Below, one piece after another: positions 35,751-43,955 of a stretch of 64,000 bases of DNA. Position numbers and translations under genes: made by a program. The stretch spans positions 248,001 through 312,000 of the forward strand of contig LNDV01000028.1 in NCBI GenBank assembly GCA_001464765.1, given 5' to 3'. Within the stretch, counting starts at the first letter, position 1; the number at the start of each line of letters is the position of its first letter. The notes beneath the pieces are model-generated. The model saw nothing but the letters and a program-made list of their open reading frames with translations, did not search any database and was not told the origin of the DNA. Source of the stretch: Betaproteobacteria bacterium Ga0077526. GTDB lineage: Bacteria > Pseudomonadota > Gammaproteobacteria > Burkholderiales > Ga0077523.

Positions 35751-36242
35751 TCAACCTCGGCGCTCGGGACGCTCCGGGCGCTCGGGGCGTTCCGCACGCT
35801 CAGCCCGTTCCGGCCGCTCCACGCGTTCGACCCGTTCGGGGCGCTCCGCACGCTCGACTCGTTCGGGGCGCTCGGGCCGCTCCGCACGCTCGATGCGTTC
35901 CGGCCGCTCTGGGCGTTCTGCTCTTTCTGCACGCTCCGGCCGCTCCGGACGTTCCGCGCGCTCGGCACGTTCGGGGCGTTCGGCCCGTTCCGGCCGCTCC
36001 GCCTTCTCTACTCGCTCCGTCCTTTCCAGGCGCTCGATCCGTTCGCCTTTCTCCGCCCGCTCGGTCCGCTCCCGCCGTTCGGTGCGTTCTGGCTTTTCTG
36101 CTTTTTCCGGACGTTCGGTGCGCTCGGTCCGTTCGACGGATCGTTCAAACTCGACGGTCACCGGACGGTCAGCCATTGCCGGCATGGCAGCAGTGGCGCT
36201 GATCGCGGCGGCGATGGCTAGGTAAAGGGTACGTAATCGCAT
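35751..36242 (-). CDS. exported E-R-x tripeptide repeat protein
   Basis: 163 residues. A signal peptide (MRLRTLYLAIAAAISATAAM, cut near AMA-DR) is followed by a short lead (RPVTVEFERSV) and then about 125 residues of E-R-x or E-K-x triplets where x is P, A, V, I or T, such as ERPERAERPERAERAERP. Such a period of three fits an extended or polyproline-II helix rather than an alpha helix. No recognised domain. It starts divergently from the DUF6502 gene, with the two operator-like repeats between them. Start ATG 36242 has GGAGAG upstream. Likely periplasmic or surface; function unknown. Confidence 0.75.
   Translation of the reverse strand: MRLRTLYLAIAAAISATAAMPAMADRPVTVEFERSVERTERTERPEKAEKPERTERRERTERAEKGERIERLERTERVEKAERPERAERPERAERAERPERPERAERAERPERPERIERAERPERPERVERAERPERVERVERPERAERAERPERPERPERRG
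35757..36134 (-). repeat. nine-base/18-base tandem coding repeats (E-R-x triplets)
   Basis: The DNA encoding the triplets is an imperfect array built of the units CGTTCGGCC, CGCTCGGCC, CGCTCCGGC and the like read on the plus strand. Unit sequences vary, so the array is old or under codon drift, but slippage could change its length between strains. Confidence 0.8.
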
Positions 36243-36322
36243 GTGGTCTCTCCTGACGGTGAATGCGTGAGGCTGGCGGAATCCATGAGCATGGGCTTGC
36301 TTCCCATGTGGACCAGACTGTA

Positions 36323-36369
36323 TGTGGAAAAATTTCCCACGTCAAGGACTGTGGAAAAAAATCCCACGT
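36323..36369 (+). promoter_or_regulatory. two 20-bp operator-like repeats before the DUF6502 gene
   Basis: TGTGGAAAAATTTCCCACGT (36323-36342) and TGTGGAAAAAAATCCCACGT (36350-36369) differ at two bases and are 27 bases apart. Each is an imperfect dyad with GTGGGAAA-type arms. A related dyad, ATGGGCTTGCTTCCCAT, lies just upstream at 36292-36308. They occupy the divergent region between 36242 and 36387 and end 17 bases before the ATG, good places for repression. Confidence 0.7.
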
Positions 36370-36386
36370 GTAGTAGAATCGAGCCC

Positions 36387-37247
36387 ATGAACGAATCCGA
36401 TGCCTCTGCTGTTCCTGCTTCGGCAGCAGCCTCGCCTAAACTGGTGCTCGCCGTCCGGCGGGTACTGAGGCCGCTGGTGCGCCTGCTGCTATCCCAGGGC
36501 CTGACCTATCCCTGGCTCTCGGACCTCCTGAAAGAGATCTACGTGGAAGTTGCCGATCGCGACTTTCAGCTCGATGCGAAACGCCAGACCGACAGTCGCG
36601 TGAGTCTGCTGACCGGCGTGCACAGGAAGGACGTGCGCCGCCTGCGAAGTACGGAACGGACACTGGCCGAGGGGGCTCCCCCGGTGGTTTCGCTCGGCGC
36701 GCAACTCGTTGCCCGCTGGGTCGCGGACGCCGAGTACACCGACGCGGACGGTGCGCCTCTGCCCCTGCCCCGGCTGGGCAGTCAGGGCGGGGCCCAGTCT
36801 TTCGACGGGCTGGTCGCTTCCGTGAGCAAGGACATCCGGGCTCGTGCGGTGCTGGATGAATGGCTGCGACTGGGTGTGGCCCGACTCGATGACAATGACC
36901 GTGTCGTCCTGAATGTCGACGCGTTCGTGCCCGCCCAGGGCTTCGACGAGAAAGTCTTCTACTTCGGACAGAACGTCCACGACCACCTGGCTGCCGCTGC
37001 TTCCAATGTGATGGGCGGTTCGGCCCCATTCCTCGAGCGGAGCGTCCACTACAACGGACTCCGCTCGGAATCCATCGCGGAACTCACGCGAGTCGCCGAG
37101 GCCACCGGCATGAAGGCGCTGAAGGAGGCCAACCGGCGTGCTGCGGCGCTGTCGCGCGCGGACGATGGTGATCCCGCGGCGACCCAACGCATCAATTTCG
37201 GCATCTACGTCTACACGGAGCCCATGCCCGAGGAACCGGAGTCGTGA
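36387..37247 (+). CDS. DUF6502 family protein, possible DNA-binding regulator
   Basis: 286 residues from ATG 36387; the frame is open upstream through the operator repeats, which makes the longer start unlikely. Residues about 20-95 (VLRPLVRLLLSQGLTYPWLS, DSRVSLLTGVHRKDVRRLR) look like a winged helix-turn-helix with a basic recognition helix. The C-terminal half (FYFGQNVHDHLAAAASNVMG) is helical without known catalytic sites. I recall DUF6502 as an uncharacterised proteobacterial family. Its stop is four bases before the DUF5666 gene, so both are one operon. Autoregulation through the upstream repeats is a plausible inference. Confidence 0.75.
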   Translation: MNESDASAVPASAAASPKLVLAVRRVLRPLVRLLLSQGLTYPWLSDLLKEIYVEVADRDFQLDAKRQTDSRVSLLTGVHRKDVRRLRSTERTLAEGAPPVVSLGAQLVARWVADAEYTDADGAPLPLPRLGSQGGAQSFDGLVASVSKDIRARAVLDEWLRLGVARLDDNDRVVLNVDAFVPAQGFDEKVFYFGQNVHDHLAAAASNVMGGSAPFLERSVHYNGLRSESIAELTRVAEATGMKALKEANRRAAALSRADDGDPAATQRINFGIYVYTEPMPEEPES

Positions 37248-37251
37248 GCGC

Positions 37252-39030
37252 GTGAGCCTCTGGCAACGTCTGTCGCTGGTTGTTGCCCTGCTGGCCGCCT
37301 TCTCGGCGCCGGCACAGGCGGGCAATCCCTGTCTCGGTCAACTCGGTGAGGGTGGAATCGGCGGTACGGGGCTGCCTGCCAATGAAGGCGGAATCGGTGG
37401 TACCGGCGCTCCGCGCAAGGGGGACTCGGTCCAGGGCAGTGGCGGGATCGGCGGCACTGGGAAGACGGCGGGCGAGGGCGGCATCGGAGGCACTGGCAAG
37501 ACTGCCGGACAGGGCGGCGTCGGCGGGACGGGCAAGACGGCGGACAAGGGTGGCATCGGCGGCACTGGTCAGGTAGCCGGCGGCGACGGTATTGGCGGTA
37601 CCGGAATCGTGGGTGTGATCACCGGATTCGGATCCATCTGCGTCGCGGGAGTGGAAGTGCACTACGACGGTGGCACGCCTGTCACCGTCAATGGCGCAGT
37701 CGGACGCGCGGGCGATCTTGCGGTGGGTCAGGTGGTGTCCGTCGAGGCAGTGGGCAGTGGTGCGAGTCTTGTGGCGCGACGGGTGGATGTCGTCCACGCC
37801 GTGGTGGGCCCGGTGCAGCGCGTCGATGCTGCCGGGAATGCGGTGATCGTGGGCCAGCGTGTCGTCGTCGGACCGCAGGACCGCGCCGGTGTGGCGCGAG
37901 CCGCTGCCACAGGCCAACCGGTGCGAGTGAGTGCCCTGAGGATGCCGAACGGTGAACTGCGTGCGACCCGCATCGATCCGGCGAGCGCGTCCGAGCCGGT
38001 CCGTCTGTCTGGAACGGTCGCGCGCATCGGCGCCGGCCACATCGATGTCGGCGGTCAGCGTGTCACCTTGCCGGGCGATACCGGGAGAGGCGTACGCGCC
38101 GACCAAGCCGTCGAAATCACGGGACGTATCGTCGGCGGCGTGCTGCGTGCGGAGTCCGTCGGCGTCCGATCCGAGAAGGCGTTCGATGGGCGGGTCGGGC
38201 GTGTGATCGTCGAGGGCTACGTCGCCGAGCGCAATCTCGATCGCGTACGCCTCGGGACTCAAGAGTTCCGCGTGGGCAATGGCACGGTGGTCGCACGCGG
38301 CGATCTGCGCGACGTCAAGCGTGGAGAGCGCATCGTCGTCACGGCAGAGTCCGACGGCGGACGCTTGCGCGCGACCCGCATCGAGTTCGTCCGGCACGGT
38401 GATGCCCTGGATCGCAACGATAGGGCCGGGAAGGTGTCCGGCGGCCGTTCGGACTCGCGCGTCAAGCGGGATGACGACGACGGCGAAGAGTCGACACGGA
38501 CGCGCGAGCGCACGGAGTCGGAGTCGGAGAAGTCCGAGACCTCGATCCGCGTCGAAGGTGACAAGTCGGAGTTCGAGGAGAAGATCGAGACCGGCGACGG
38601 GACGAAGATCGAGCGCAAGGAGAAGACCGAATCCGGCAGCACGGCCCGGACGGAACGTACCGTGAAGATCGAGAACGCCGACGGCACGCAGACGGAATTC
38701 CGGGAGATCATCGAGACCGGTCCGGACGGTGTTCAGCGCGTTCAGCGGGTCGAGAAGATCGAGAAGGCGGGACCGGTCGAGAAGGTGGAGAAGATCCAGA
38801 AAGTCGACAAGGTCGAGCAGGTCCAGAAAGTCGAGAAGGTGGAAAAGGTCGAGAAGGTCGAAAAAGTCGAGAAGGTGGAGAGGGTAGAGAAGGTCGAAAA
38901 GGTCGAGCGCCCCGAGAAGGTGGAGCGTCCCGAAAAGGTCGAACGCCCCGAGAAGGTGGAGCGTCCCGAGAAAGTCGAGCGACCCGAGAAAGTCGAACGA
39001 CCCGAGAAGCCCGAACGCCCCAATCGGTGA
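37252..39030 (+). CDS. exported DUF5666-type protein with GGIGGTG and E-K-x repeats
   Basis: 592 residues from GTG 37252. Parts in order: signal peptide (LSLVVALLAAFSAPAQA); residues 34-118 with seven GGIGGTG units (GEGGIGGTGKTAGEGG); a beta-rich DUF5666 region (about 121-400) of repeated OB-like strands such as GTVARIGAGHIDVGGQRV and GELRATRIDPASA; a charged linker rich in E, K, R, S, T (about 400-490); and a tail of V-E-K, R-P-E-K triplets to the end. The tail shares its three-residue period with the divergent protein at 35751-36242. No enzyme motif. Probably a surface or periplasmic structural protein. Confidence 0.75.
   Translation: MSLWQRLSLVVALLAAFSAPAQAGNPCLGQLGEGGIGGTGLPANEGGIGGTGAPRKGDSVQGSGGIGGTGKTAGEGGIGGTGKTAGQGGVGGTGKTADKGGIGGTGQVAGGDGIGGTGIVGVITGFGSICVAGVEVHYDGGTPVTVNGAVGRAGDLAVGQVVSVEAVGSGASLVARRVDVVHAVVGPVQRVDAAGNAVIVGQRVVVGPQDRAGVARAAATGQPVRVSALRMPNGELRATRIDPASASEPVRLSGTVARIGAGHIDVGGQRVTLPGDTGRGVRADQAVEITGRIVGGVLRAESVGVRSEKAFDGRVGRVIVEGYVAERNLDRVRLGTQEFRVGNGTVVARGDLRDVKRGERIVVTAESDGGRLRATRIEFVRHGDALDRNDRAGKVSGGRSDSRVKRDDDDGEESTRTRERTESESEKSETSIRVEGDKSEFEEKIETGDGTKIERKEKTESGSTARTERTVKIENADGTQTEFREIIETGPDGVQRVQRVEKIEKAGPVEKVEKIQKVDKVEQVQKVEKVEKVEKVEKVEKVERVEKVEKVERPEKVERPEKVERPEKVERPEKVERPEKVERPEKPERPNR
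37351..37608 (+). repeat. seven GGIGGTG coding repeats
   Basis: Imperfect tandem units of 12-15 codons, each holding GG(I/V)GGTG, encoding residues 34-118 of the DUF5666 protein. Such glycine repeats suggest a flexible or beta-roll-like extracellular segment. Confidence 0.8.
38730..39024 (+). repeat. tandem coding repeats (V-E-K and R-P-E-K-V-E units)
   Basis: First a run of nine-base units such as GTCGAGAAG, then 18-base units of the GTGGAGCGTCCCGAGAAG type. It encodes the C-terminal tail of the DUF5666 protein. Near-identity of the 18-base units suggests recent expansion. Confidence 0.85.
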
Positions 39031-39103
39031 TCGGAAAGGTGGGTGACCGATCCGGCGGCGCGCACTTCCCCAAGAATCCGGAAATGCCAGGAATAAAAAA
39101 GGA

Positions 39104-39880
39104 ATGACACTTCGCAACACAGGTCTTGCGATGCTCGGCATCGCTCTCGCAATGCCCGCATCGGCGCAGGAGGGCTCCTCCGGCACTTTCAGTTTCGGCG
39201 TGGGCGCCGACTACAGCACGGGCAAGTACGGCCGGACCGACTCCACCGACGTCACGTACATCCCCGTGATGGGGCGCTACGAGACGGATCGCTGGCTGTT
39301 CAAGCTCACGGTTCCCTATGTCAGCATCTCGGGGCCCGGCACGGTCGTGGGAGGCGATCGGCCCATCGTCCTCGACGGGGGCGGCAACGCACAGCGGCGC
39401 ACGGTTTCCGGCCTTGGGGATGTCGTCGCCTCCGCCGGCTACACGGCCTACAGCAGCGCGGCAACCACGGTCGACGTGACCGGCAAAGTGAAGCTCGCGA
39501 CGGCGTCGGAATCCGAAGGCTTGGGTACCGGCAAGAACGATTACTCCGTGCAGACCGATGTCTATCGCCGTTACGGGGACTTCACCGCGTTCGTGGGCCT
39601 CGGCTATCGCTGGTATGGCGATCCCGCCGGAACGGACTTGCAGAACGTGGGGTTCGGCAGCGTCGGCGGTACCTACAAGGCAGCCGCAAGCGTCTCGGTC
39701 GGCGCCGCCCTGGACTACCGGCAGCCGATCATCCGCGGCCGCGACCCGATCGTCGAACTGTCACCGTTCGTATCGGTCAAGATCACCAATGCCACCAAAA
39801 TCCAGCTCTACGCAGTTCGCGGCTTCACCGATGCGAGCGTCGACTGGGGTGGCGGTGTCGTGCTGATGCACGCCTTCTGA
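39104..39880 (+). CDS. outer-membrane beta-barrel-like protein
   Basis: 258 residues; ATG 39104 with AAAAGGA upstream. Signal peptide LAMLGIALAMPASA, cut before QEGSSG. The mature chain alternates hydrophobic and polar residues in strands (FSFGVGADYSTGKYGR, WLFKLTVPYVSISG, DVVASAGYTAYSS) and ends in an aromatic Phe (VLMHAF), the outer-membrane assembly signal. It resembles small transporter-like barrels of unknown cargo. It lies 73 bases after the repeat protein and is probably co-transcribed with it. Confidence 0.75.
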   Translation: MTLRNTGLAMLGIALAMPASAQEGSSGTFSFGVGADYSTGKYGRTDSTDVTYIPVMGRYETDRWLFKLTVPYVSISGPGTVVGGDRPIVLDGGGNAQRRTVSGLGDVVASAGYTAYSSAATTVDVTGKVKLATASESEGLGTGKNDYSVQTDVYRRYGDFTAFVGLGYRWYGDPAGTDLQNVGFGSVGGTYKAAASVSVGAALDYRQPIIRGRDPIVELSPFVSVKITNATKIQLYAVRGFTDASVDWGGGVVLMHAF

Positions 39881-39896
39881 TCACCGGATACCGCCC

Positions 39897-40373
39897 TTGA
39901 CCGACGCAGCGCCGACGCCGTCCAGACCCTACAAGATCCCCCGCTCGGTGCTCGTCGTGATCCACACGGCGGACTGGCATGTTCTCCTCATCGAGCGCGC
40001 CGATCATCCGGGCTACTGGCAGTCGGTGACGGGCAGTCTCGATCGCGAGGACGAAGCGCCGTCCGATGCCGCCGCGCGCGAGGTCTTCGAGGAAACCGGC
40101 ATCGACGCGAGCCTGCACCGTCTGGTCGACTGGCGATGCAGCAACGTCTATGACATCTATCCCGAGTGGCTCTGGCGTTATGCGCCGGGCGTCTCGCGCA
40201 ACACGGAGCATGTGCTTGGGCTGGACACGGGGGGCATCGTGCCCGTGCGGCTCTCGCCCCGCGAGCACATCTCCTTTCAGTGGTTGCCCTGGCGCGAGGC
40301 GGCGCAGCGTTGTTTCTCGCCCAGCAATGCCGAAGCGATCCTGAAGCTTCCCGAGAAGAGCCCTCGTGGCTGA
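39897..40373 (+). CDS. nudB: dihydroneopterin triphosphate diphosphatase (NUDIX)
   Basis: 158 residues from TTG 39897, the only start giving the expected N-terminus (KIPRSVLVVIHTADWHVLLI). ERADHPGYWQSVTGSLDRED and the NUDIX core AAREVFEETGI match NudB. Removes pyrophosphate from dihydroneopterin triphosphate in folate synthesis. No ATG is available and no ribosome site stands out. It overlaps the next gene by eight bases. Confidence 0.88.
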   Translation: MTDAAPTPSRPYKIPRSVLVVIHTADWHVLLIERADHPGYWQSVTGSLDREDEAPSDAAAREVFEETGIDASLHRLVDWRCSNVYDIYPEWLWRYAPGVSRNTEHVLGLDTGGIVPVRLSPREHISFQWLPWREAAQRCFSPSNAEAILKLPEKSPRG

Positions 40374-41832
40374 ATTGCAGACGCCCGTCGCCCGCAGCCG
40401 GTCGGGCATCGTCGTCCTGCTGCTGGTCTGGCTCACAGGATGCGCCGCGGTCGCTCCGCATCGGCATCCCGCTTTCGAGGGCCAGGGCCGCAGTCCTGCC
40501 CCCGAGGTCGCAAGCTGTGTCGGCTTCTGGCGATCTCTCGACGACGCCATCGACGAAGCCGGCGTTCGGGACGGACAGGAAGTGCGGGTGACCGGTCGAC
40601 CTTACCTGCGCGCCAACCGTCTCACCGCATCCCTCCTGCGCACGGCGGATGCCGATGATCGAGCCACGCTGGTCCGGACGATGCGCGAACTGGACCGGAA
40701 GGCGCGAGACGCGGAACTGGCCAACCTGCCGGCGTCGGTGCGCACGAAGCTCGAGTCGACATCGGGCGCGCCCCTCGACGCCGCCGTCGCCCGGTGCGGG
40801 GAGGTTCTTCTCGCGAGCGACGCCACGCGGGGCGATCTGTCCGTCGCCGTGCCGGACGACTACCAGACCTGGAAGCGGGCAGTCGGTCTCTACCCTCTGG
40901 TGAAGTTTCCTTTCTATCGCGGGGTGCGTGGCTACCAGGGCGAAACCGAGCGCATCTTCTCGCTGCCCCTCGAGTCGCTGCCTGTTTCGGGAAAACTGCT
41001 GCGGGTGACGGTTGCGGCTCCCGAACGAGCATTGCCGGATCTCAGCCTGGGGCGTGACCTGCCCGACACCGACCTGTTCGCGGCGGCCGCGCGCCACGCG
41101 CCGGTCTTCGAGATCGACATCGCGGACGACAACGATCGCCCCGGCAGCCCCTTCCTCGGCGAGCGGGGTGCCGTCGGGGTCGACACGACGCGTGCGCAGA
41201 TGCATGTCCGGCTGTCCCATTCCCCGTTCGCCGGCGCGCTTCGGGCCCAGCTCGTCTACAGCATCTGGTTTCCGTCCCGCCCCAAGGCCGGCACCCTGGA
41301 CCTGCTCGGCGGTTTGCTGGACGGCATCACCTGGCGCGTCACCCTCGGCGAAGACGGGCAGCCCCTGCTGTACGACACGATCCACAACTGCGGGTGCTAT
41401 CACCAGTTCTTCCCGACCGCCCGCGTGCGAGCGCGACCGGCACCGGGCGGGTTAGACGAATGGGCGTTCGTGCCGCAGGCGCTGCCCGCACCGCGGGAGG
41501 GCGAACGTACGGTTGTGCGAGTCGCTTCTCGCACGCACTACCTTCAGCGCGTGTCGGTCGTTGCGTCCCCGCAGGACTCGAGCATCCTGCCCATGGTGCA
41601 TGACGATTCGCTGCGCTCGCTGCCGTTACCCGCGGGCGGACGGCGCAGTCTGTTCGACGCCGACGGGATCGTGCGCGGCTCCGAGCGCGGCGAGCGCTGG
41701 CTCTTCTGGCCGATGGGCGTCCGCGAACCTGGCGCCATGCGGCAATGGGGCCGGCATGCCACCGCCTTTCTCGGGCGCCGGCATTTCGACGATCCCGATC
41801 TGCTCGACCGGTACTTCGAACCCGCGCCGTGA
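40366..41832 (+). CDS. lipoprotein of unknown function
   Basis: 488 residues from GTG 40366, overlapping nudB. Lipobox LTGC (Cys about residue 25) in SGIVVLLLVWLTGCAAVAPH. The body contains no motif that I recognise; landmarks include VPDDYQTWKRAVGLYPLVKF, HVRLSHSPFAGALRAQLVYS, and a Cys-rich NCGCYHQFFP segment that could bind metal or form a disulfide. Probably outer-membrane anchored. Position between nudB and the phospholipase-like gene is within the usual aspS-clsB neighbourhood, but the lipoprotein is not a standard member that I know. Confidence 0.75.
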   Translation: MAELQTPVARSRSGIVVLLLVWLTGCAAVAPHRHPAFEGQGRSPAPEVASCVGFWRSLDDAIDEAGVRDGQEVRVTGRPYLRANRLTASLLRTADADDRATLVRTMRELDRKARDAELANLPASVRTKLESTSGAPLDAAVARCGEVLLASDATRGDLSVAVPDDYQTWKRAVGLYPLVKFPFYRGVRGYQGETERIFSLPLESLPVSGKLLRVTVAAPERALPDLSLGRDLPDTDLFAAAARHAPVFEIDIADDNDRPGSPFLGERGAVGVDTTRAQMHVRLSHSPFAGALRAQLVYSIWFPSRPKAGTLDLLGGLLDGITWRVTLGEDGQPLLYDTIHNCGCYHQFFPTARVRARPAPGGLDEWAFVPQALPAPREGERTVVRVASRTHYLQRVSVVASPQDSSILPMVHDDSLRSLPLPAGGRRSLFDADGIVRGSERGERWLFWPMGVREPGAMRQWGRHATAFLGRRHFDDPDLLDRYFEPAP

Positions 41833-41893
41833 GAGCCGCGTCCGCGGCGACCTTCTGGTACCCTGACATCGTCGGCAACTTCCAGAACGGCCA

Positions 41894-42646
41894 GTGGAAA
41901 CGCTGCACGTCGTCACGTTCAACATCCACAAGGGATTCTCGCAGCTGAGACGGCGGATGGCCGTGCACGAACTGCGCGAGACTCTGCATGGCGTCGGTGC
42001 GGACCTCGTGTTTCTCCAGGAGGTGCAGGGGCTGTCCACCGCCCACGCGCGCCGACACCGCGACTGGCCGGAAAAGCCGCAGCACGAGTTCCTCGCGGAT
42101 TCGCTCTGGAGCGAGTTCGCCTACGGCCGCAACGCCGTCTATGACGACGGTCACCATGGCAACGCCATCCTGTCCAAGTTTCCGATCGCCCGCTGGGACA
42201 ACCAGGACATCTCGCAGTCGTCCTTCGAGAGCCGCGGCATGCTCCATTGCGAGATCGACGTCCCGGGCTGGGGCCAGCGGCTGCACTGCATCAACGTCCA
42301 CCTCGGGCTCATCGGCTTGTGGCGCCACCGCCAGGTGGCACTGATGTGCGCGCGCATCGAAGCCCTTGTTCCGCCGGACGCGCCTCTGGTCATCGCCGGT
42401 GACTTCAACGACTGGACCCGCCGTGCGGGCATGCGGCTTCGCCATGTGCTCGGTCTCACGGAAGTCTTCGAGCACACTTCGGGACGCCCCGCCCGAAGCT
42501 ACCCGGCCGCGCTGCCGCTGCTCAATCTCGATCGCATCTACGTCCGCGGTTTCAAGGTGAAGCTCGCGCACGCGCATCACGGCCGCCACTCGGGGCGGCT
42601 GTCCGACCACGTCGCCCTTTCCGCCCTGCTCGTCCGGGGTTCGTGA
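41894..42646 (+). CDS. endonuclease/exonuclease/phosphatase-family protein, YbhP-like
   Basis: 250 residues from GTG 41894. EEP motifs in order: VVTFNIHKGFS, LVFLQEVQG (catalytic Glu), NVHLGLI, VIAGDFNDW (Asp, Asn), and SDHVALSA (Asp-His). No signal peptide. The gene is paired with the cardiolipin synthase gene 24 bases downstream, as ybhP with clsB in enterobacteria, so a phospholipid-related phosphodiesterase role is likely. Confidence 0.85.
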   Translation: METLHVVTFNIHKGFSQLRRRMAVHELRETLHGVGADLVFLQEVQGLSTAHARRHRDWPEKPQHEFLADSLWSEFAYGRNAVYDDGHHGNAILSKFPIARWDNQDISQSSFESRGMLHCEIDVPGWGQRLHCINVHLGLIGLWRHRQVALMCARIEALVPPDAPLVIAGDFNDWTRRAGMRLRHVLGLTEVFEHTSGRPARSYPAALPLLNLDRIYVRGFKVKLAHAHHGRHSGRLSDHVALSALLVRGS

Positions 42647-42670
42647 GGCGGTGCCGGGGGCCGACAGGAC

Positions 42671-43840
42671 ATGATGCCGTTCGTCGCGGGCAACAAGATC
42701 GCCCTGCTCTGTACCGGGGACGAGTATTTCCCGGAACTGTTGCGTGCCATCGACGACGCGCACACCGAGATCTGGCTTGAAACCTACATCTTTGCCGATG
42801 ACCCTACCGGACGCCGTGTCGCCCAGGCGCTGGCCGATGCAGCGCGCCGCGGCATCGCCGTGCGGGTGCTGGTCGACGGCTTCGGTGCAGATAATCTCGT
42901 CCCCGCGCTGCGTGCCACGCTCGAACCGGCAGGTGTCGAGATCCAGGTGTTCCGACCGGAGCGGTCGCGATACCGGTTGCAGCGTCACCGGCTGCGGCGG
43001 CTGCACCGCAAGCTGGTCGTCATCGACGGCCGCGTGGGCTTCTGCGGCGGTATCAACGTCCAGGACGACCGCGACGGGCTTGCCGACGTCAACCCGCGGT
43101 TCGACTACGCGGTTCGGGTCGTCGGGCCGATCGTCGAGGACATGCATCGGGCGATGACGCAATTGTGGCTGCTTGTCCGGTGGACTTCGCTCCGCCGCGA
43201 TCGTCCCCCCCGGGCCTTGTCGTCGACGCAGCCCGGCACGCCGGGTCGGGACGGATGCCGTGCCCGCTTCGTCGTCCGCGACAACCTGCGGCATCGCCGT
43301 GCCATCGAGGATGCCTACATCGACGCGATCGCCGGCGCGCGAACCGAGATCATCATCGCCAACGCGTACTTCCTGCCGGGGCGCCGTTTCCGGCGCGCTC
43401 TGCGCGAGGCGCGGGACCGCGGCGTCCGGGTGCGCCTTCTGCTTCAGGGACGCCGCGAATACGGATTCGTCCATGCCGCGATGCGGGCGTTGTATGGCAG
43501 CTTTCTCGAAGCGGGTATCGAGATCAACGACTATCTCGCGGCCTTTCTCCACGCCAAGGTGGCAGTCGTCGATGGCGAGTGGGCCACGATCGGTTCGTCG
43601 AACATCGATCCGTTCAGCCTGTTCTTCTCGCGGGAGGCCAATGTGGTGGTCTCGGACCGGGCGCTCGCCGGCCAGCTGCGGGCCTCGCTCGATGCCGCGA
43701 TCGAGCGCGGATCGGTCGTGATCGCGGCGCAGGAATGGGCGGCGCGGCCGTGGTACCGGAAGCTCGTCGCCTGGATCGCCTTCCAGGCGGGTCGAGTGTT
43801 CGTCGGGATGACGGGGTTTGCGCGCAAGGACGATCTCTGA
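42671..43840 (+). CDS. clsB: cardiolipin synthase ClsB
   Basis: 389 residues. Two phospholipase D motifs: HRKLVVIDG (from His112) and HAKVAVVDGEWATIGSSN (near 293), each HxKxxxxD. There are no N-terminal membrane helices, in line with ClsB rather than ClsA. Makes cardiolipin from phosphatidylglycerol or other phospholipids at the inner membrane. Forms an operon with the YbhP-like gene. Confidence 0.92.
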   Translation: MMPFVAGNKIALLCTGDEYFPELLRAIDDAHTEIWLETYIFADDPTGRRVAQALADAARRGIAVRVLVDGFGADNLVPALRATLEPAGVEIQVFRPERSRYRLQRHRLRRLHRKLVVIDGRVGFCGGINVQDDRDGLADVNPRFDYAVRVVGPIVEDMHRAMTQLWLLVRWTSLRRDRPPRALSSTQPGTPGRDGCRARFVVRDNLRHRRAIEDAYIDAIAGARTEIIIANAYFLPGRRFRRALREARDRGVRVRLLLQGRREYGFVHAAMRALYGSFLEAGIEINDYLAAFLHAKVAVVDGEWATIGSSNIDPFSLFFSREANVVVSDRALAGQLRASLDAAIERGSVVIAAQEWAARPWYRKLVAWIAFQAGRVFVGMTGFARKDDL

Positions 43841-43955
43841 CGCGTCTTCGGGCCCTCGCACCGTTGCGCGGGTGCTACGCTACGCAGGATTTTCAGGCGG
43901 TCCGGAACTGCGCGCCGCCGATGACCAATTCACTCCTACCTTCACGGATTTTCCG

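Noticed and set aside
35757..36134. CRISPR-like repeat array
   Set aside because: Units are contiguous multiples of three coding for E-R-x triplets, without unique spacers; no cas genes.
41339..43861. 840-codon minus-strand frame opposite the EEP and clsB genes
   Set aside because: Spans three well-supported plus-strand genes; composition and lack of motifs mark it as a shadow.
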